The notes: generated from the sequence alone by a model not told the origin. Shown: positions 8,746 to 18,873, counted from the stretch's first letter. The stretch is DNA of 64,000 bases from Halopseudomonas aestusnigri (GCF_002197985.1 NZ_NBYK01000002.1:275041-339040), one strand, 5' to 3'. Program-made: numbers and translations.

Positions 8746-8861
8746 GATGGCCTCGTCGGCAGGGTGGATCACAGGCAGACGTTGTAACAAGCCGGACGCG
8801 GGTTTGCGTCAAACCACGGGTGGATTTACAGGTTGAATTTTGGGTGGAGACGGGTGGAGAT

Positions 8862-11492
8862 TCAGGTCGGCAAATTCAGTGTGCGGGCAATCTGAATGGC
8901 CTGCTGCCGCTCGGCGGCGCCGAGTTTGCGGAACAGGTTGTTGATATGGGTCTTGACCGTGCTGAGGCTGACGTTAAGACCCTCGGCAATCTGCTGATTA
9001 CCCTGGCCGCGAGCGATCCGCTGCAGCACGTCCTGCTCACGTCGGGTTAAGGGATCGATCAGGGTTTGCTGCGGATCGGCGTCAGCAAGCAGGGCCTGCA
9101 GTGGATTGGGTAGTTGCTTGCTGGTCGGCAGGTCGGGCAAGCCTTGCTGGCGTCGGAAGGCGGGTGACAGTAACTTACGCAGCTCGTTGCGCAGTTCGGT
9201 GCCTTCGTGCTGGAGCAATTGGCCCAGGCGGTGGCCAAGGCTCAGCTGCAAAGCCTGTTCCAGCGCCGAGTATATCTCGGCCTGCTGATGCCCGTTTCGG
9301 GCGATCCGAGCGTTGAGCAGATGCACCTGCAACGCGAGCAGTCGGTTGCCCTTTACACTTGCCTGCTCCTGTAGCTGGTGGGCCAGCGCCTGCGCCGTTC
9401 GAGTCTCCCCCTGATGGCAGAGCACCCACCCGCGGGCCAGGCGTTCTTCATAGTGCAGTGCCTCACCGTAGTGCGCCTCACACCAGGCCCATTCATCCAG
9501 CCACTGGGCAATGATGGGCTCGTCCTGCTGACGCACCGCCAGTCGTACCCGCCAGGCGCCGGCGATGCGATAGATACCGTACAAACGGTATTGCCATGCC
9601 AGCCTGCGCGACTCATCCCAGAGCTTGATTGCCTGCTCGGGCTGACCCCAGGCGTCGTACAGACAGGCCTGATGGTGCAATACCCAGGGCAGGGCTGCGC
9701 TGTGCACCACCTCCAGCGCGGCGGCCTCGGCCTGGGCCAGCTGCTGGCGTGCTGCCTCGAATTTGCCTTGCTGCATCTGGACCAGCGCCTGGCCAATGTT
9801 GAGGAACAGGTCGTAGAAAGTGTTGGAAGTGGCTGCCGGGTCGTGCTGCAGCATGCTCACCAGGCGCTGGTCAGCCTGCAGGGTATCGCCGCGAGCAAGG
9901 TCGATCTGGGTCAGCAGCAGGTGCAGGTTGTGGGTGTAGCCGCGGAAGGCGAACTGGGTCAGTTGTTCCAGTGCCTCATGGGCCGCCTGCTCGGCGCAAT
10001 CCAGATCGCCGAGTGCCAGCAGGCAACTGGCGCGGTTGTAGAGCAGCACAGCGCTGGCGGCGGTACGTTGGGGCCAGTGCCGCATGCTGCTGTCGGTCAG
10101 ACGCAGACCATGCCGGTAGTTGCCGCCCAGTACGGCAAGTCTGCTGCGCAAAAAAGCGATGGTCTGGAATAGCCGCTCGGGGCGATCGGCGGGCACCTGC
10201 GCCTCACGCACCAGGCGTTGCAGGAGCAGCAGGCAGTGGCGCGCACGCTCGATATCATTGGTGGCGATTACGGTGCTCGCCTCGGTGATCGCCAGTGTCA
10301 GGTGATCGGTGTCACGGTCGGGCAAGTCCATCAGGAAGTCGACGATGGAGTCGACTTTGCCCTCGCGCAGCAGGTCAAAACTGTGCTGTTCGACCTCGGC
10401 CAGCAAGCGGTTGTAATCGCCGCCGCGGCCGAGCTGGTAGACCGCCTCGCCATAGCAGCGATGCTGCAGCAGCCAGTCGGCGGCCTGCAGATGCAGGGCA
10501 CGCAGTGACGCTGAGTCGCGGCGTTGCAGGTGACGAAGGCAGGCGCTGCGCAGGGCGGGGTGATAGCGGTGGGTCAGCAGATCATCGGGGTTGGGCTGAA
10601 TGAACAGGTCGTGGCGAGTTAGCCAGCGCAGGGTACGCTCAGGCTGCTCGTGCCCGCTTAGCAGGGCGGCCAGCTCCGGGTTGAACGCACTGACCACCGC
10701 TGTCTGCTGAAGAAAGTACTGTATTTTGGGCGGCAGACCCTGCAGCAGCGATTGGCTGAGGTAGTCAGCGATATATTCGCCGGCGTCTGCGTTGTCAGCG
10801 CGTGCTGCCAGCGCAAGCAGCACGCCGCTGATCCAACCTTCGCTGCTGGTGCGCAGCTGGTAGATGCTGTCGTTATCCAGCTGGGCGCCACGTATGGCTG
10901 CCAGTTGCGCGATCTGGGTGTTGTCGAGCGACAGCTCACTGGTGCCGATCAGCTGTAATTGCTGGTCCCTGCGCAGGTGCGCGATTTCCAGTTCGGGTAG
11001 CCCTTCGCTTGCCGCGACGATCCTTAGTTGGGGCGCGGCGAAGCCAATCAGGTCATTCAGCAGCCGTCGGGTGCCTGGCGAGCGCAGCAGATGAAGATCA
11101 TCGAGAAACAGGGTGAAAGGCCGGGAACGGGCTTCGAGTGCATTGAACAACGCGGTGCCGAGTGTCTGCTCCTGTTCAGGGGACGACGGCAGCAGGCCGA
11201 ACAGGGCAGCGAGATGCTGCAGAAACACCACCGGCTGGTTGTCTGCGCTGCAGCATCGCAGCCAGCCCCAGTCTTCGTCCATGTTGATGGCGCAGGCTGC
11301 CATCAGCGTCGTCTTGCCGTAACCGAGGGGGCTGGTCAGCAGGGTCAGACGGTTGCCTGTTCCACGCAGGCGCTGAATCAGCGCATCGCGTTCAAGCATG
11401 GCTTTGGGTAACGGCGGCGGGCGCAGGCGTGCGCGGTTGAGTATGACCGCTTGCGCTGTTATCACGTTGCCTGACTGCTGCAGCTCTGTCAT
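8862..11492 (-). CDS. MalT-like (STAND ATPase) LuxR-family regulator
   Basis: 876 residues, the normal size for MalT/AlkS-type activators. The Walker A motif TSPLGYGKTTL is near residue 50 and a Walker B-like LFLDDLHLL near residue 130. A long alpha-helical, TPR-like region fills about 400-780. The C-terminal LuxR helix-turn-helix has LTRREQDVLQRIARG and VSLSTVKTHINNLFRKL (about 815-865). In-frame starts exist upstream to 11600; MTELQQSG at 11492 is preferred because a TATAAT-like hexamer on the minus strand lies just upstream (about 11523-11530). Such regulators bind inducer and ATP and activate catabolic genes. The acyl-CoA dehydrogenase next door is the obvious candidate target. Confidence 0.88.
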   Translation of the reverse strand: MTELQQSGNVITAQAVILNRARLRPPPLPKAMLERDALIQRLRGTGNRLTLLTSPLGYGKTTLMAACAINMDEDWGWLRCCSADNQPVVFLQHLAALFGLLPSSPEQEQTLGTALFNALEARSRPFTLFLDDLHLLRSPGTRRLLNDLIGFAAPQLRIVAASEGLPELEIAHLRRDQQLQLIGTSELSLDNTQIAQLAAIRGAQLDNDSIYQLRTSSEGWISGVLLALAARADNADAGEYIADYLSQSLLQGLPPKIQYFLQQTAVVSAFNPELAALLSGHEQPERTLRWLTRHDLFIQPNPDDLLTHRYHPALRSACLRHLQRRDSASLRALHLQAADWLLQHRCYGEAVYQLGRGGDYNRLLAEVEQHSFDLLREGKVDSIVDFLMDLPDRDTDHLTLAITEASTVIATNDIERARHCLLLLQRLVREAQVPADRPERLFQTIAFLRSRLAVLGGNYRHGLRLTDSSMRHWPQRTAASAVLLYNRASCLLALGDLDCAEQAAHEALEQLTQFAFRGYTHNLHLLLTQIDLARGDTLQADQRLVSMLQHDPAATSNTFYDLFLNIGQALVQMQQGKFEAARQQLAQAEAAALEVVHSAALPWVLHHQACLYDAWGQPEQAIKLWDESRRLAWQYRLYGIYRIAGAWRVRLAVRQQDEPIIAQWLDEWAWCEAHYGEALHYEERLARGWVLCHQGETRTAQALAHQLQEQASVKGNRLLALQVHLLNARIARNGHQQAEIYSALEQALQLSLGHRLGQLLQHEGTELRNELRKLLSPAFRRQQGLPDLPTSKQLPNPLQALLADADPQQTLIDPLTRREQDVLQRIARGQGNQQIAEGLNVSLSTVKTHINNLFRKLGAAERQQAIQIARTLNLPT

Positions 11493-11734
11493 TGACCTGC
11501 CCGTTACCCTGAACAAGGTGGCCATTATACGGCTGGCGCGCATTCCGCATAGACCTGGGGAATCTCTTGACCCAAGCGGCCTTGCGCCATCACTGATCAA
11601 AACTATGCTTCAAGAAACTGCAATATAGTTCCAGGGCATAGCGAGTTTGATCTCCGCAAGCAGTGCTGACGCGGAGATCAGTGTGTGCACCGACTCGTTG
11701 TAAAGAGGATTCGAGTCAATGAGGGATGTGTGCA

Positions 11735-13582
11735 ATGGCCAGGCACATGAGCGGCAACACGGAAGAATTACGCCACGACGCCGAGGTGGTCATCCACCTG
11801 GCCTCACCCTATGTGCTCGCCGACTGGGATGGCGCGCTGGATGCTGTTGTAGGGTCTGACACCACGATGCGGATCAGCCAAGGGATCGGGCTTGGCTTGC
11901 TCGTTTCACCGCTGTCTGCGCGGCGCCTTGATGAGCTGTTTATTCAGTTGGCGAAAGATCACAGCAGGCGTCGCCAACTGATCTTTCTGGTTGGCGAGCG
12001 CTGGATTCTGCTGTCATTTGACGGTGTGTGTCCTGGACCTGGACTGGTGCGGGTGCACTTGCAGGACGTTACCCCGTTAAAACAGGGGGAACGCGCCGAA
12101 TATGAAGCAGGACAACGTCTGCTGGTCGCATTGGAAACCGCCTGCATTGGGGTATGGGAATGGTATTCGGGTGATTCGTTCATTTCGCTGTGCGAGCGTG
12201 TTGCGCAGTGGCTGGGGATCGGCTCACATGCCGGCGAGCTGTCACTGGACGCTTGCCTCGCGCGCGTGCATCCGGGTGATCGGCAGCGACTGATTGATCT
12301 GGTGCGAAGCCGATCGTTCAGTCGCTCTACCAGCGAAATTCACGAAATAGAACTGCGCGTCAGCGTCGGTGAGGATAATTACCGCTGGATCGTGGTTGCA
12401 GCAGCATCACTGCCAGCGGAGGAACAGGGGGTGTATGCACGGCTCTGCGGCAGTATTCGGGATGTGACCGAACTGAGACGGCTCGAGCTATTGGATCTGC
12501 GCCAGCAGCAATTGATGTCGTTGGCGGCCGAGGTTCAGCAGGCCTTTCTGGTGGATCAGAGTCTGGTGGCGGCCTGCGACCGATTGTTTGAGCCGCTGCT
12601 GGCAATAACGGACAGTCAGGTCGGATTTATTGGCATTCTGCGTAACAGCGAAGACGGTTCGCAGTATCTGGAGGTGCCCAGCATCTCCAATATCAGCTGG
12701 GATGACGCCAGTCGCGCCTGGTATGCCTCCCACCGGGACGAGGGTCAGTCCCTGCGCTTTCACTCGCTTAACAACCTGTTTGGCCATGTGGTAACCCACA
12801 ATACAGTGGTCTGCACCGATATGGTCAGCCGTCATCCGGCCAGTCGGGGGCAGCCGTCCGGGCATCCGTCGATTGATAATTTCCTGGGCATTCCGCTGCG
12901 GTTCAATGGTGAGGCTGTGGGGATGATTGCGGTTGGCAACCGGGAGGGTGGTTACAGCGGCGAACAGATTGAGTTGCTGGCACCGTTCGCGAGCGTGCTG
13001 GGCACCATGATCCGCGCCCGCCAGCTGGAAGAGCAGCGGGCTTTAGCCGAAGCTGCGCTGTTGCGTGAGGCAACCCATGATGCCCTCACAGGACTGGCCA
13101 ATCGCAAATTGTTTTTCAGCATGGCCGACAGTCTGTTCGAGCAGGCATTGCGCTATGGCCAGCAGGTCTCGCTGGCGGTCATGGATATCGATTTTTTCAA
13201 GTCGGTAAACGACAAATACGGCCATCAGGCGGGAGACAAGGTTCTGCAGATGTTTGCGCAGACTCTATCCGATGCGGTTCGGCGCTCGGATGTGCATGCG
13301 CGGGTAGGGGGAGAGGAGTTTGCGGTGCTGCTGACCCAGACGTCAGAAACAAATGCGCTCGATGTGCTGGAGCGATTTCGGCTGTCGCTGCAGGCGTCCT
13401 GCATCCAGCTCGACGACGACATCGAAATCGGCATTACCGTCAGCATCGGCTACTGCGACTTTTTTGATGGTCTGCACGATGTTGATCACTGGTTCAATCT
13501 TGCGGACCGGGCGCTTTACCTTGCCAAGGCGCAGGGACGCAACAGGGTCGTGTCCTGGACGCCGGATCAGACGGGCAGCTAA
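11735..13582 (+). CDS. Diguanylate cyclase with PAS-like and GAF sensor domains
   Basis: About 615 residues. The order is a poorly conserved N-terminal PAS-like region (1-120), a PAS/PAC domain (about 130-255, ending LCGSIRDVTELRRLE), a GAF domain (about 270-430, with NFLGIPLRFNGEAVGMIAVGN) and a GGDEF domain (about 450-610). The active site reads GGEEF. The inhibitory-site RxxD (RRSD) lies exactly five residues upstream, so the enzyme should make c-di-GMP and be product-inhibited. No membrane segment is seen, so it is a cytoplasmic sensor. GAGGG at 11721-11725 favours the ATG at 11735 over the one at 11726. Signals for PAS and GAF are unknown. Confidence 0.9.
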   Translation: MARHMSGNTEELRHDAEVVIHLASPYVLADWDGALDAVVGSDTTMRISQGIGLGLLVSPLSARRLDELFIQLAKDHSRRRQLIFLVGERWILLSFDGVCPGPGLVRVHLQDVTPLKQGERAEYEAGQRLLVALETACIGVWEWYSGDSFISLCERVAQWLGIGSHAGELSLDACLARVHPGDRQRLIDLVRSRSFSRSTSEIHEIELRVSVGEDNYRWIVVAAASLPAEEQGVYARLCGSIRDVTELRRLELLDLRQQQLMSLAAEVQQAFLVDQSLVAACDRLFEPLLAITDSQVGFIGILRNSEDGSQYLEVPSISNISWDDASRAWYASHRDEGQSLRFHSLNNLFGHVVTHNTVVCTDMVSRHPASRGQPSGHPSIDNFLGIPLRFNGEAVGMIAVGNREGGYSGEQIELLAPFASVLGTMIRARQLEEQRALAEAALLREATHDALTGLANRKLFFSMADSLFEQALRYGQQVSLAVMDIDFFKSVNDKYGHQAGDKVLQMFAQTLSDAVRRSDVHARVGGEEFAVLLTQTSETNALDVLERFRLSLQASCIQLDDDIEIGITVSIGYCDFFDGLHDVDHWFNLADRALYLAKAQGRNRVVSWTPDQTGS

Positions 13583-13623
13583 TGCCCGTGCTGAGCGGCG
13601 ACAGGAAGGTAGTGGCACTACTG

Positions 13624-14721
13624 CTACTGTGGGTCTTCGGCCTGCGGCCGTGTCTCCGGCTCCTGCGCCTTCGCGTCTGCCATCGGGTTGAATTCCTCGG
13701 AAAAGATCTGCCAGAAGGCAATAAACAGCGCTGCAATCAAGGGCCCGATGACAAAGCCGTTTATGCCGAACAGGGCGAAGCCGCCGAGGGTAGACAACAG
13801 CACCAGATAGTCCGGCAGCTTGGTATCACGGCCAACCAGCAGCGGGCGCAGCAGATTATCGACCAGGCCGATTACCAGCGCGCCGAAGGCGATCAGGATA
13901 ATACCCTGGGTCCAGTGCCCGATTGCCAGCAGATAGATCGCGACGGGGCCCCAGATCAGGCTGGCGCCGACCACCGGGATCAGCGACAACATCATCATTA
14001 CCACACCCCAGAGCAGCGCACCGGGGATGCCCAAAGCCCAGAAGATCAGCCCGCCCAGTGCGCCCTGAACTGCTGCGACCACGAGGTTGCCTTTTACCGT
14101 CGCCCGGGTTACCTCGGCAAACTTGCCGAATAGCTGGTATTCGCGCTCGTCACCCAGCGGCAGGGCACGAACCAGCATGCGTACCAGCTCTGGACCGTCG
14201 CGCAGCAGGAAGAACGCCAGATAGAGCATCAGCGCCAGACTTGCGAAAAAGCTCAATGTGCCCTGGCCCAGCTGGAACGCGTTCTGGGCGAGGAAGCGGC
14301 TTGAGGTAACGGCGGCGTTGGTGGCAAGGGCCTTGACGCCTTCTAGGTCAATGTTGAGACGGTGAAACAGGCTTTCGACCAACGGGAAGCTGGTCTTCAG
14401 CTTTTCCATGATCGCTGCCGGGTCCAGCTTGCCGGTCTGTACCCGTTCATAAAGGGCATGGCCTTCCTGAACAAACGAGGTGATAACGAATACCGCTGGC
14501 AGGATACACAGGGCCATGCACACCGCAAGGGTAGCCAGGGCTGCCATGTTGTCCCGGCCGCTCCAGCGTTTGCTCAAGCGCAGCTGCAATGGGTGGAACA
14601 GCAGTGCAATCACGCATGCCCAGAATACGGCGCCGAAAAAAGGTTTGAGCAGATAGAGAAACAGCAAGGTTACAACGACCAGCATCAGCAGAAAGGATCG
14701 TTGTTCAAGTTTTGCCTGCAT
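13624..14721 (-). CDS. AI-2E family transporter (PerM/TqsA-like)
   Basis: 365 residues with about eight membrane segments, starting right after MQAKLEQRSF. Conserved family features are the amphipathic middle region followed by paired helices such as GALGGLIFWALGIPGALLWGVVMMMLSLIPVVGASLIW. The soluble C-terminal tail (about 25 residues, PMADAKAQEPETRP) is charged. The family holds exporters of AI-2, sodium/proton antiporters and many members of unknown substrate; the call is to family only. It converges on the GGDEF gene, with 41 bases between, and has its own upstream region of 190 bases toward the helicase gene. Confidence 0.9.
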   Translation of the reverse strand: MQAKLEQRSFLLMLVVVTLLFLYLLKPFFGAVFWACVIALLFHPLQLRLSKRWSGRDNMAALATLAVCMALCILPAVFVITSFVQEGHALYERVQTGKLDPAAIMEKLKTSFPLVESLFHRLNIDLEGVKALATNAAVTSSRFLAQNAFQLGQGTLSFFASLALMLYLAFFLLRDGPELVRMLVRALPLGDEREYQLFGKFAEVTRATVKGNLVVAAVQGALGGLIFWALGIPGALLWGVVMMMLSLIPVVGASLIWGPVAIYLLAIGHWTQGIILIAFGALVIGLVDNLLRPLLVGRDTKLPDYLVLLSTLGGFALFGINGFVIGPLIAALFIAFWQIFSEEFNPMADAKAQEPETRPQAEDPQ

Positions 14722-14911
14722 TGGCTCGGGCTCCTGCCATGGAAAACCCGATTTGAGCAGAAAATTGCAACTTTTACACCTCTGTGGCTGCCTCGGTTAC
14801 CTTGCATCTGTGTCGCGTTCAAGCCGCTACGTTGGTGGCAATGGCATGACAGTGCGGGCGAATTAAAGGGGGGAATGATGGCCTGATATTTATTCTGTAT
14901 TTCAATTTAAA

Positions 14912-17236
14912 TCAATTAATTAGAGGTGCTTTATAAATCATTTTATTCAATGTGAGGCTGCGGTTGCCGATCCTCCACCAGCGCGGCAGCAGCTCGCGCA
15001 CCGTACGCTGACCGAAACGGTCGTCGAGCAGATAGACCACGCCCTGATCCTCCGTTGTACGAATTACCCGTCCGGCGGCCTGCACTACCTTCTGTAGTCC
15101 GGGGTACAGGTAGGCGTATTCGTATCCGCTGCCAGCGCTGCCGTCGAACATGACCTCCAGCCGCTCGCGCATTTCTTCGTTGACCGGGTTGATCTGCGGC
15201 AGCCCGAGGGTCGCGATAAAGGCGCCGATCAAACGACGCCCCGGCAGGTCGATACCCTCACCAAAGGCGCCGCCGAGCACGGCGAAGCCGATGCCTTGGC
15301 CGTGCTCATGGAAACGCGCCAGGAAGGCGCTGCGTTCTCCTTCGTTCATGCTGCGTGACTGAGTCCAGACCGGGATATCCGGGTACAGGCGCTGGAACTT
15401 CTCCACGACCTGTTCGAGGTAGGCGTAGCTGCTGAAGAAGGCCAGATAGTTGCCGGGCTGGCGGGTAAACTGCTTGGCCATCAGTTCGCTGATCGGTTGC
15501 AGGCTGGCGGTGCGGTGCTGATAGCGGGTAGACAGGTTGCGAATGACCGAGACGCTGAGCTGGTCGGCATGGAACGGAGACTCGACTTCCAGCCACTGGC
15601 TGTCCTCGGGTAGCCCGAGCAGATCCCGGTAGTAATTGGCCGGGCTCAGGGTCGCAGAAAACAGCGTGGTGCTATGGGCGGTGGTGAAGCGCTGCTGCAG
15701 GAACGGAGCCGGCACCATGTTGCGCAGACACAGGGTCGACAAGGTGCGGCGGCCACTGGCGCCGGCATGGCGGGTGATGTCGAACAATGAATGCGGGCCA
15801 TAGGCTTCGGCCAAGCGACAGAACAGCATGGCGTCGAAGTAGAACAGAATCAGCGCGTTGGCGTTGCCATCGGGCTGGTCTGTGAGATGTTCGGTAATGG
15901 CGCTGACGGCTTTTTGCAGGCTGAGGATGAACAGGTCGGCAATCGCCGGGTAGATCTGATAGTCCTCGGTCTGGTCGCGGTGCAGCGCATTCCAGTGCCG
16001 GGCGACCCGGTCCAGTGGTGCTTTCAGGGCCACCGGGGCTTGTTTGCGCAGGGTATTGAATACGCCCTGGTCCAGCTCAGCGGTGTACATGCCGCGTGCC
16101 CGATCAATCAGGTTGTGGGCTTCGTCGACCAGTACGGTGACGCGCCAGTCATTGAGGACCGTCAGTCCGTAGAGCAGGGCGGTCATGTCGAAGTAGTAGT
16201 TGTAGTCGCCCACCACCAGATCGCTCCAGCGGCACAGCTCCTGACTGAGGTAGTAGGGGCAGATATTGTGTTTCAGGGCGATGCGGCGCACGGCGGTCTG
16301 ATCTAGCCATTGCTCGGCAACGGCCTCGGCACGGGCGGCCGGCAAGCGGTCGTAGAAGCCTTCGGCGAGCGGGCAGGATTCGCCATGGCAGGCCTTGTCC
16401 GGGTGCTCGCAGGCCTTGTCGCGTGCGATGTGCTCCAGAATGCGCAGGTTCAGTGGTGTCTCGCTGTGCGCACGCAGGCTTTGCAGAGCGTCCAGCGCGA
16501 GCTGCCGACCGGGTGTCTTGGCAGTGAGAAAAAACAGCCGATCCACCTGCTGTTCTGGCATCGCCTTGAGCTGCGGGAACAGGGTGCCGAGCGTCTTGCC
16601 AATGCCGGTGGTGGCCTGGGTCATCAGCGTCTTGCCGTCACGCGCCGCGCGGTAAACCGCCTTGGCCAGTTGGCGCTGGCCGGCACGGAAACTGGGGTAG
16701 GGGAAGGTCAGTTGCTGCAGCTGCTGGTCGCGGGCACCACGGTGATGGGTTTCCTGCCGGGCCCAGGCGATAAAGCGGTCGCACTGCTGGGCGAAGAACT
16801 GGCGTAGCGCATCGGCGGCAAACGTCTCACGAAAGACGGTTTCCTTTTGGGTGACCACGTTGAAGTACACCACCGCCAGATCGATCTCTTCGAGTTGCAG
16901 CTCGGCACACAGTAGCCAGCCGTAGACCTTGGCCTGCGCCCAGTGCAGCACCCGATGGTTGTCCGGGATGCGGCTGATGTCGCCGCGGTGGGTCTTGATC
17001 TCTTCCAGCAGATTTTGCTCGGGGTCGTAGCCGTCGGCCCGTCCTGCTACCAGCAAACCGGGATAGCTGCCTGCCAGCGTCAGCTCGCTGAGGTAGCCTG
17101 CGCCCCGGCGTGAGACCACGGTCTGGTGCCCGGCGATGCCTTCCTGCGCGGTGGGCGCAGGGGTAAAGCGCAGGTCCAGGTCGCCATGCTTGGCGGTAAA
17201 TTCGCACAGCGCGCGCACGGCAACTTGGTAGGTCAT
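14912..17236 (-). CDS. XPD/DinG-like Fe-S helicase with N-terminal PD-(D/E)XK nuclease domain
   Basis: 774 residues. An N-terminal nuclease-like domain has D68 in AGRADGYDPE and E79-I-K81. The helicase part has Walker A TTGIGKT (residues 209-215), a DEAH box in LVDEAHNL near residue 375, a cysteine cluster (CEHPDKACHGESCPLAE to ICPYY) fitting a 4Fe-4S cluster, and the late motif VVQAAGRVIRTTEDQGVVYLLDDRF. It should unwind DNA 5'-3' in repair. The ATG at 17236 overlaps the stop of the upstream FAN1-type gene in ATGA; a GTG at 17248 is less likely. Coupled translation with a FAN1 nuclease implies work on branched or crosslinked DNA. Confidence 0.9.
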   Translation of the reverse strand: MTYQVAVRALCEFTAKHGDLDLRFTPAPTAQEGIAGHQTVVSRRGAGYLSELTLAGSYPGLLVAGRADGYDPEQNLLEEIKTHRGDISRIPDNHRVLHWAQAKVYGWLLCAELQLEEIDLAVVYFNVVTQKETVFRETFAADALRQFFAQQCDRFIAWARQETHHRGARDQQLQQLTFPYPSFRAGQRQLAKAVYRAARDGKTLMTQATTGIGKTLGTLFPQLKAMPEQQVDRLFFLTAKTPGRQLALDALQSLRAHSETPLNLRILEHIARDKACEHPDKACHGESCPLAEGFYDRLPAARAEAVAEQWLDQTAVRRIALKHNICPYYLSQELCRWSDLVVGDYNYYFDMTALLYGLTVLNDWRVTVLVDEAHNLIDRARGMYTAELDQGVFNTLRKQAPVALKAPLDRVARHWNALHRDQTEDYQIYPAIADLFILSLQKAVSAITEHLTDQPDGNANALILFYFDAMLFCRLAEAYGPHSLFDITRHAGASGRRTLSTLCLRNMVPAPFLQQRFTTAHSTTLFSATLSPANYYRDLLGLPEDSQWLEVESPFHADQLSVSVIRNLSTRYQHRTASLQPISELMAKQFTRQPGNYLAFFSSYAYLEQVVEKFQRLYPDIPVWTQSRSMNEGERSAFLARFHEHGQGIGFAVLGGAFGEGIDLPGRRLIGAFIATLGLPQINPVNEEMRERLEVMFDGSAGSGYEYAYLYPGLQKVVQAAGRVIRTTEDQGVVYLLDDRFGQRTVRELLPRWWRIGNRSLTLNKMIYKAPLIN

Positions 17237-18873
17237 GGCGTCTCCCACTGCACATGTACTACCTCAACCTGCATCGCGTGCTCGGCACAGAACGCCAGCC
17301 AGCGGCGCTGATTGTCTTGCAGGCGGTCGCCGGGCCCTTTGACCTCGACCATGCAATAGCGCTGCTCGGCGGGCCAGAACTGGATCAGGTCGGGCATGCC
17401 GGCGCGGTTGGCGCGGATGTCTCTGAGCATGCGTTCACACCAGAGCCGCAGGTGGCGGGCAGGGATGCAGTGCAAAGCCAGTTCCAGCAGTGGCTCGTCG
17501 AGTAGCCCCCAGAACACAAAGGGCGACTGCAGCCCCTGTTTCTGCTGCCAGATGCTGCGGATATGCTCGCGGTAACTGCCATCGTCCAGCCGGGCCAGCG
17601 CGGCATCGAACAGCGCTGCGCGACGGTCGGCAAAGTCGGCGTCGTACAGGTCGGCTGGCCCGCTCTGGAACGGGTGGAAGAAGGCGCCGGGCAGGGGCGC
17701 AAAAATCGCCTCCCAGCAGAGCAGGCCAAACAGGCTGCCGATCAACGCATTCTCGACGTAGAACACCGGTGCATCCGGCGCAGCCAGATGGGCGGCAACA
17801 GCCAGCTCAACACCCTGCGGGTCCGGCCCCGGCAGTATCAGTTGCGTGGTTTTCGTTTCGGGCTCCGGCCCGGGCCTGGGTACCGGTTGCTGGAGTTTGC
17901 GCCCCAGCCGCTTCAGTGCCCGCTCGACCAACTGCTGCTCGCTTGCAGTGTGCGGCGCCGCATGCGCCGTGGTTGCCAGCGCGTAGGCCTGTTCGTATTG
18001 CTCCAGCCGTTCGTGCAGCCGGATTGCCCGCTGGCGCGCTTCGCTGTGGCTGCACTGCAGGTAGAGTGCCAGCGCCTGCTCCAGTTGCTGCTCGCGTTCC
18101 AACTGCTGGCCAAGCTGAAAGCGCAAACGCTGATGCCGGCGTTCGATCCAGGGGTTGCTGGTAGTGAGATGCGAGAGCTGGTCGACAACCGTCATGGCGT
18201 CGCCGCCGGCCTCAAGCTCGTCCCGGCAGCGCCTGAGATAGAGGTACTGGTCAACATCGCCTGGCTGATGAAAGCTGCGCGATTCGGCCGGAAACGGCAC
18301 CGACTCGTACTGCTGGAGGCCGAGCTCGGTCAGCACGAACTCGCTCCAGTCCTGCGACAGATTGCCGAAAAACAGCAACCTGAACCGGTCGCACAGATCG
18401 CTGATCTGCAGACTCAAGACATTGTCTGTCGGGATGCCTGGCCAGGCGTACCAGGGCCGTGGTGCGTGATTGCCGGCCAGCAATGCATCGATCAGCGCCT
18501 GCTTGCCCAGCTTGCCGGCCTGTTCCACCCCCAGATCCAGTGACGCCAATTCCGTCTTGAGCAGCAGCCTGGCGAGGCTGGATACATCGATGGGTTCTTC
18601 AACGGACAACCAGCTCAGCTCCAGCAGAGGCTGCGCCGCGGACTCAATATCGCCGATCTCGTCATAGCACAGCCGGCTGACCCGGAAATGATCGCCCTTG
18701 CGCATGATCAAGCGCACCAGCAGCGCCCGTGAGCGCTCGGGCAGAGTCGGAAAATGCTGAATAAACCGGCGCTCCTGCTCATTCAGCAGATCGTCATAGC
18801 GCGCACCCACCCACTCCAGAACAAATTCGAAGTTGCGCAGGTAGTAGAAGTCGGTCGCGAGCAGAGCGGGCAT
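17233..18873 (-). CDS. FAN1-type VRR-NUC nuclease
   Basis: 546 residues, close to bacterial FAN1 proteins such as the crystallised Pseudomonas aeruginosa enzyme. The C-terminal VRR-NUC domain has the catalytic set MPDLIQFW (D near 495), VEVKGPGDRLQDNQ (E near 510, K near 512, Q near 522). The N-terminal region (FYYLRNFEFVLEW, LLNEQERRF) and the central TPR-like helices match the SAP/TPR parts of FAN1. Family members are structure-specific 5' flap endo/exonucleases able to cut across DNA interstrand crosslinks. It is the first gene of an operon with the nuclease-helicase, sharing four bases. Confidence 0.9.
   Translation of the reverse strand: MPALLATDFYYLRNFEFVLEWVGARYDDLLNEQERRFIQHFPTLPERSRALLVRLIMRKGDHFRVSRLCYDEIGDIESAAQPLLELSWLSVEEPIDVSSLARLLLKTELASLDLGVEQAGKLGKQALIDALLAGNHAPRPWYAWPGIPTDNVLSLQISDLCDRFRLLFFGNLSQDWSEFVLTELGLQQYESVPFPAESRSFHQPGDVDQYLYLRRCRDELEAGGDAMTVVDQLSHLTTSNPWIERRHQRLRFQLGQQLEREQQLEQALALYLQCSHSEARQRAIRLHERLEQYEQAYALATTAHAAPHTASEQQLVERALKRLGRKLQQPVPRPGPEPETKTTQLILPGPDPQGVELAVAAHLAAPDAPVFYVENALIGSLFGLLCWEAIFAPLPGAFFHPFQSGPADLYDADFADRRAALFDAALARLDDGSYREHIRSIWQQKQGLQSPFVFWGLLDEPLLELALHCIPARHLRLWCERMLRDIRANRAGMPDLIQFWPAEQRYCMVEVKGPGDRLQDNQRRWLAFCAEHAMQVEVVHVQWETP

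Noticed and set aside
7801-8787. A 328-residue open frame on the plus strand opposite the acyl-CoA dehydrogenase
   Set aside because: Antisense frames this long are common in GC-rich genomes. It has no domain, no ribosome-binding site of note and lies wholly within a clear gene.
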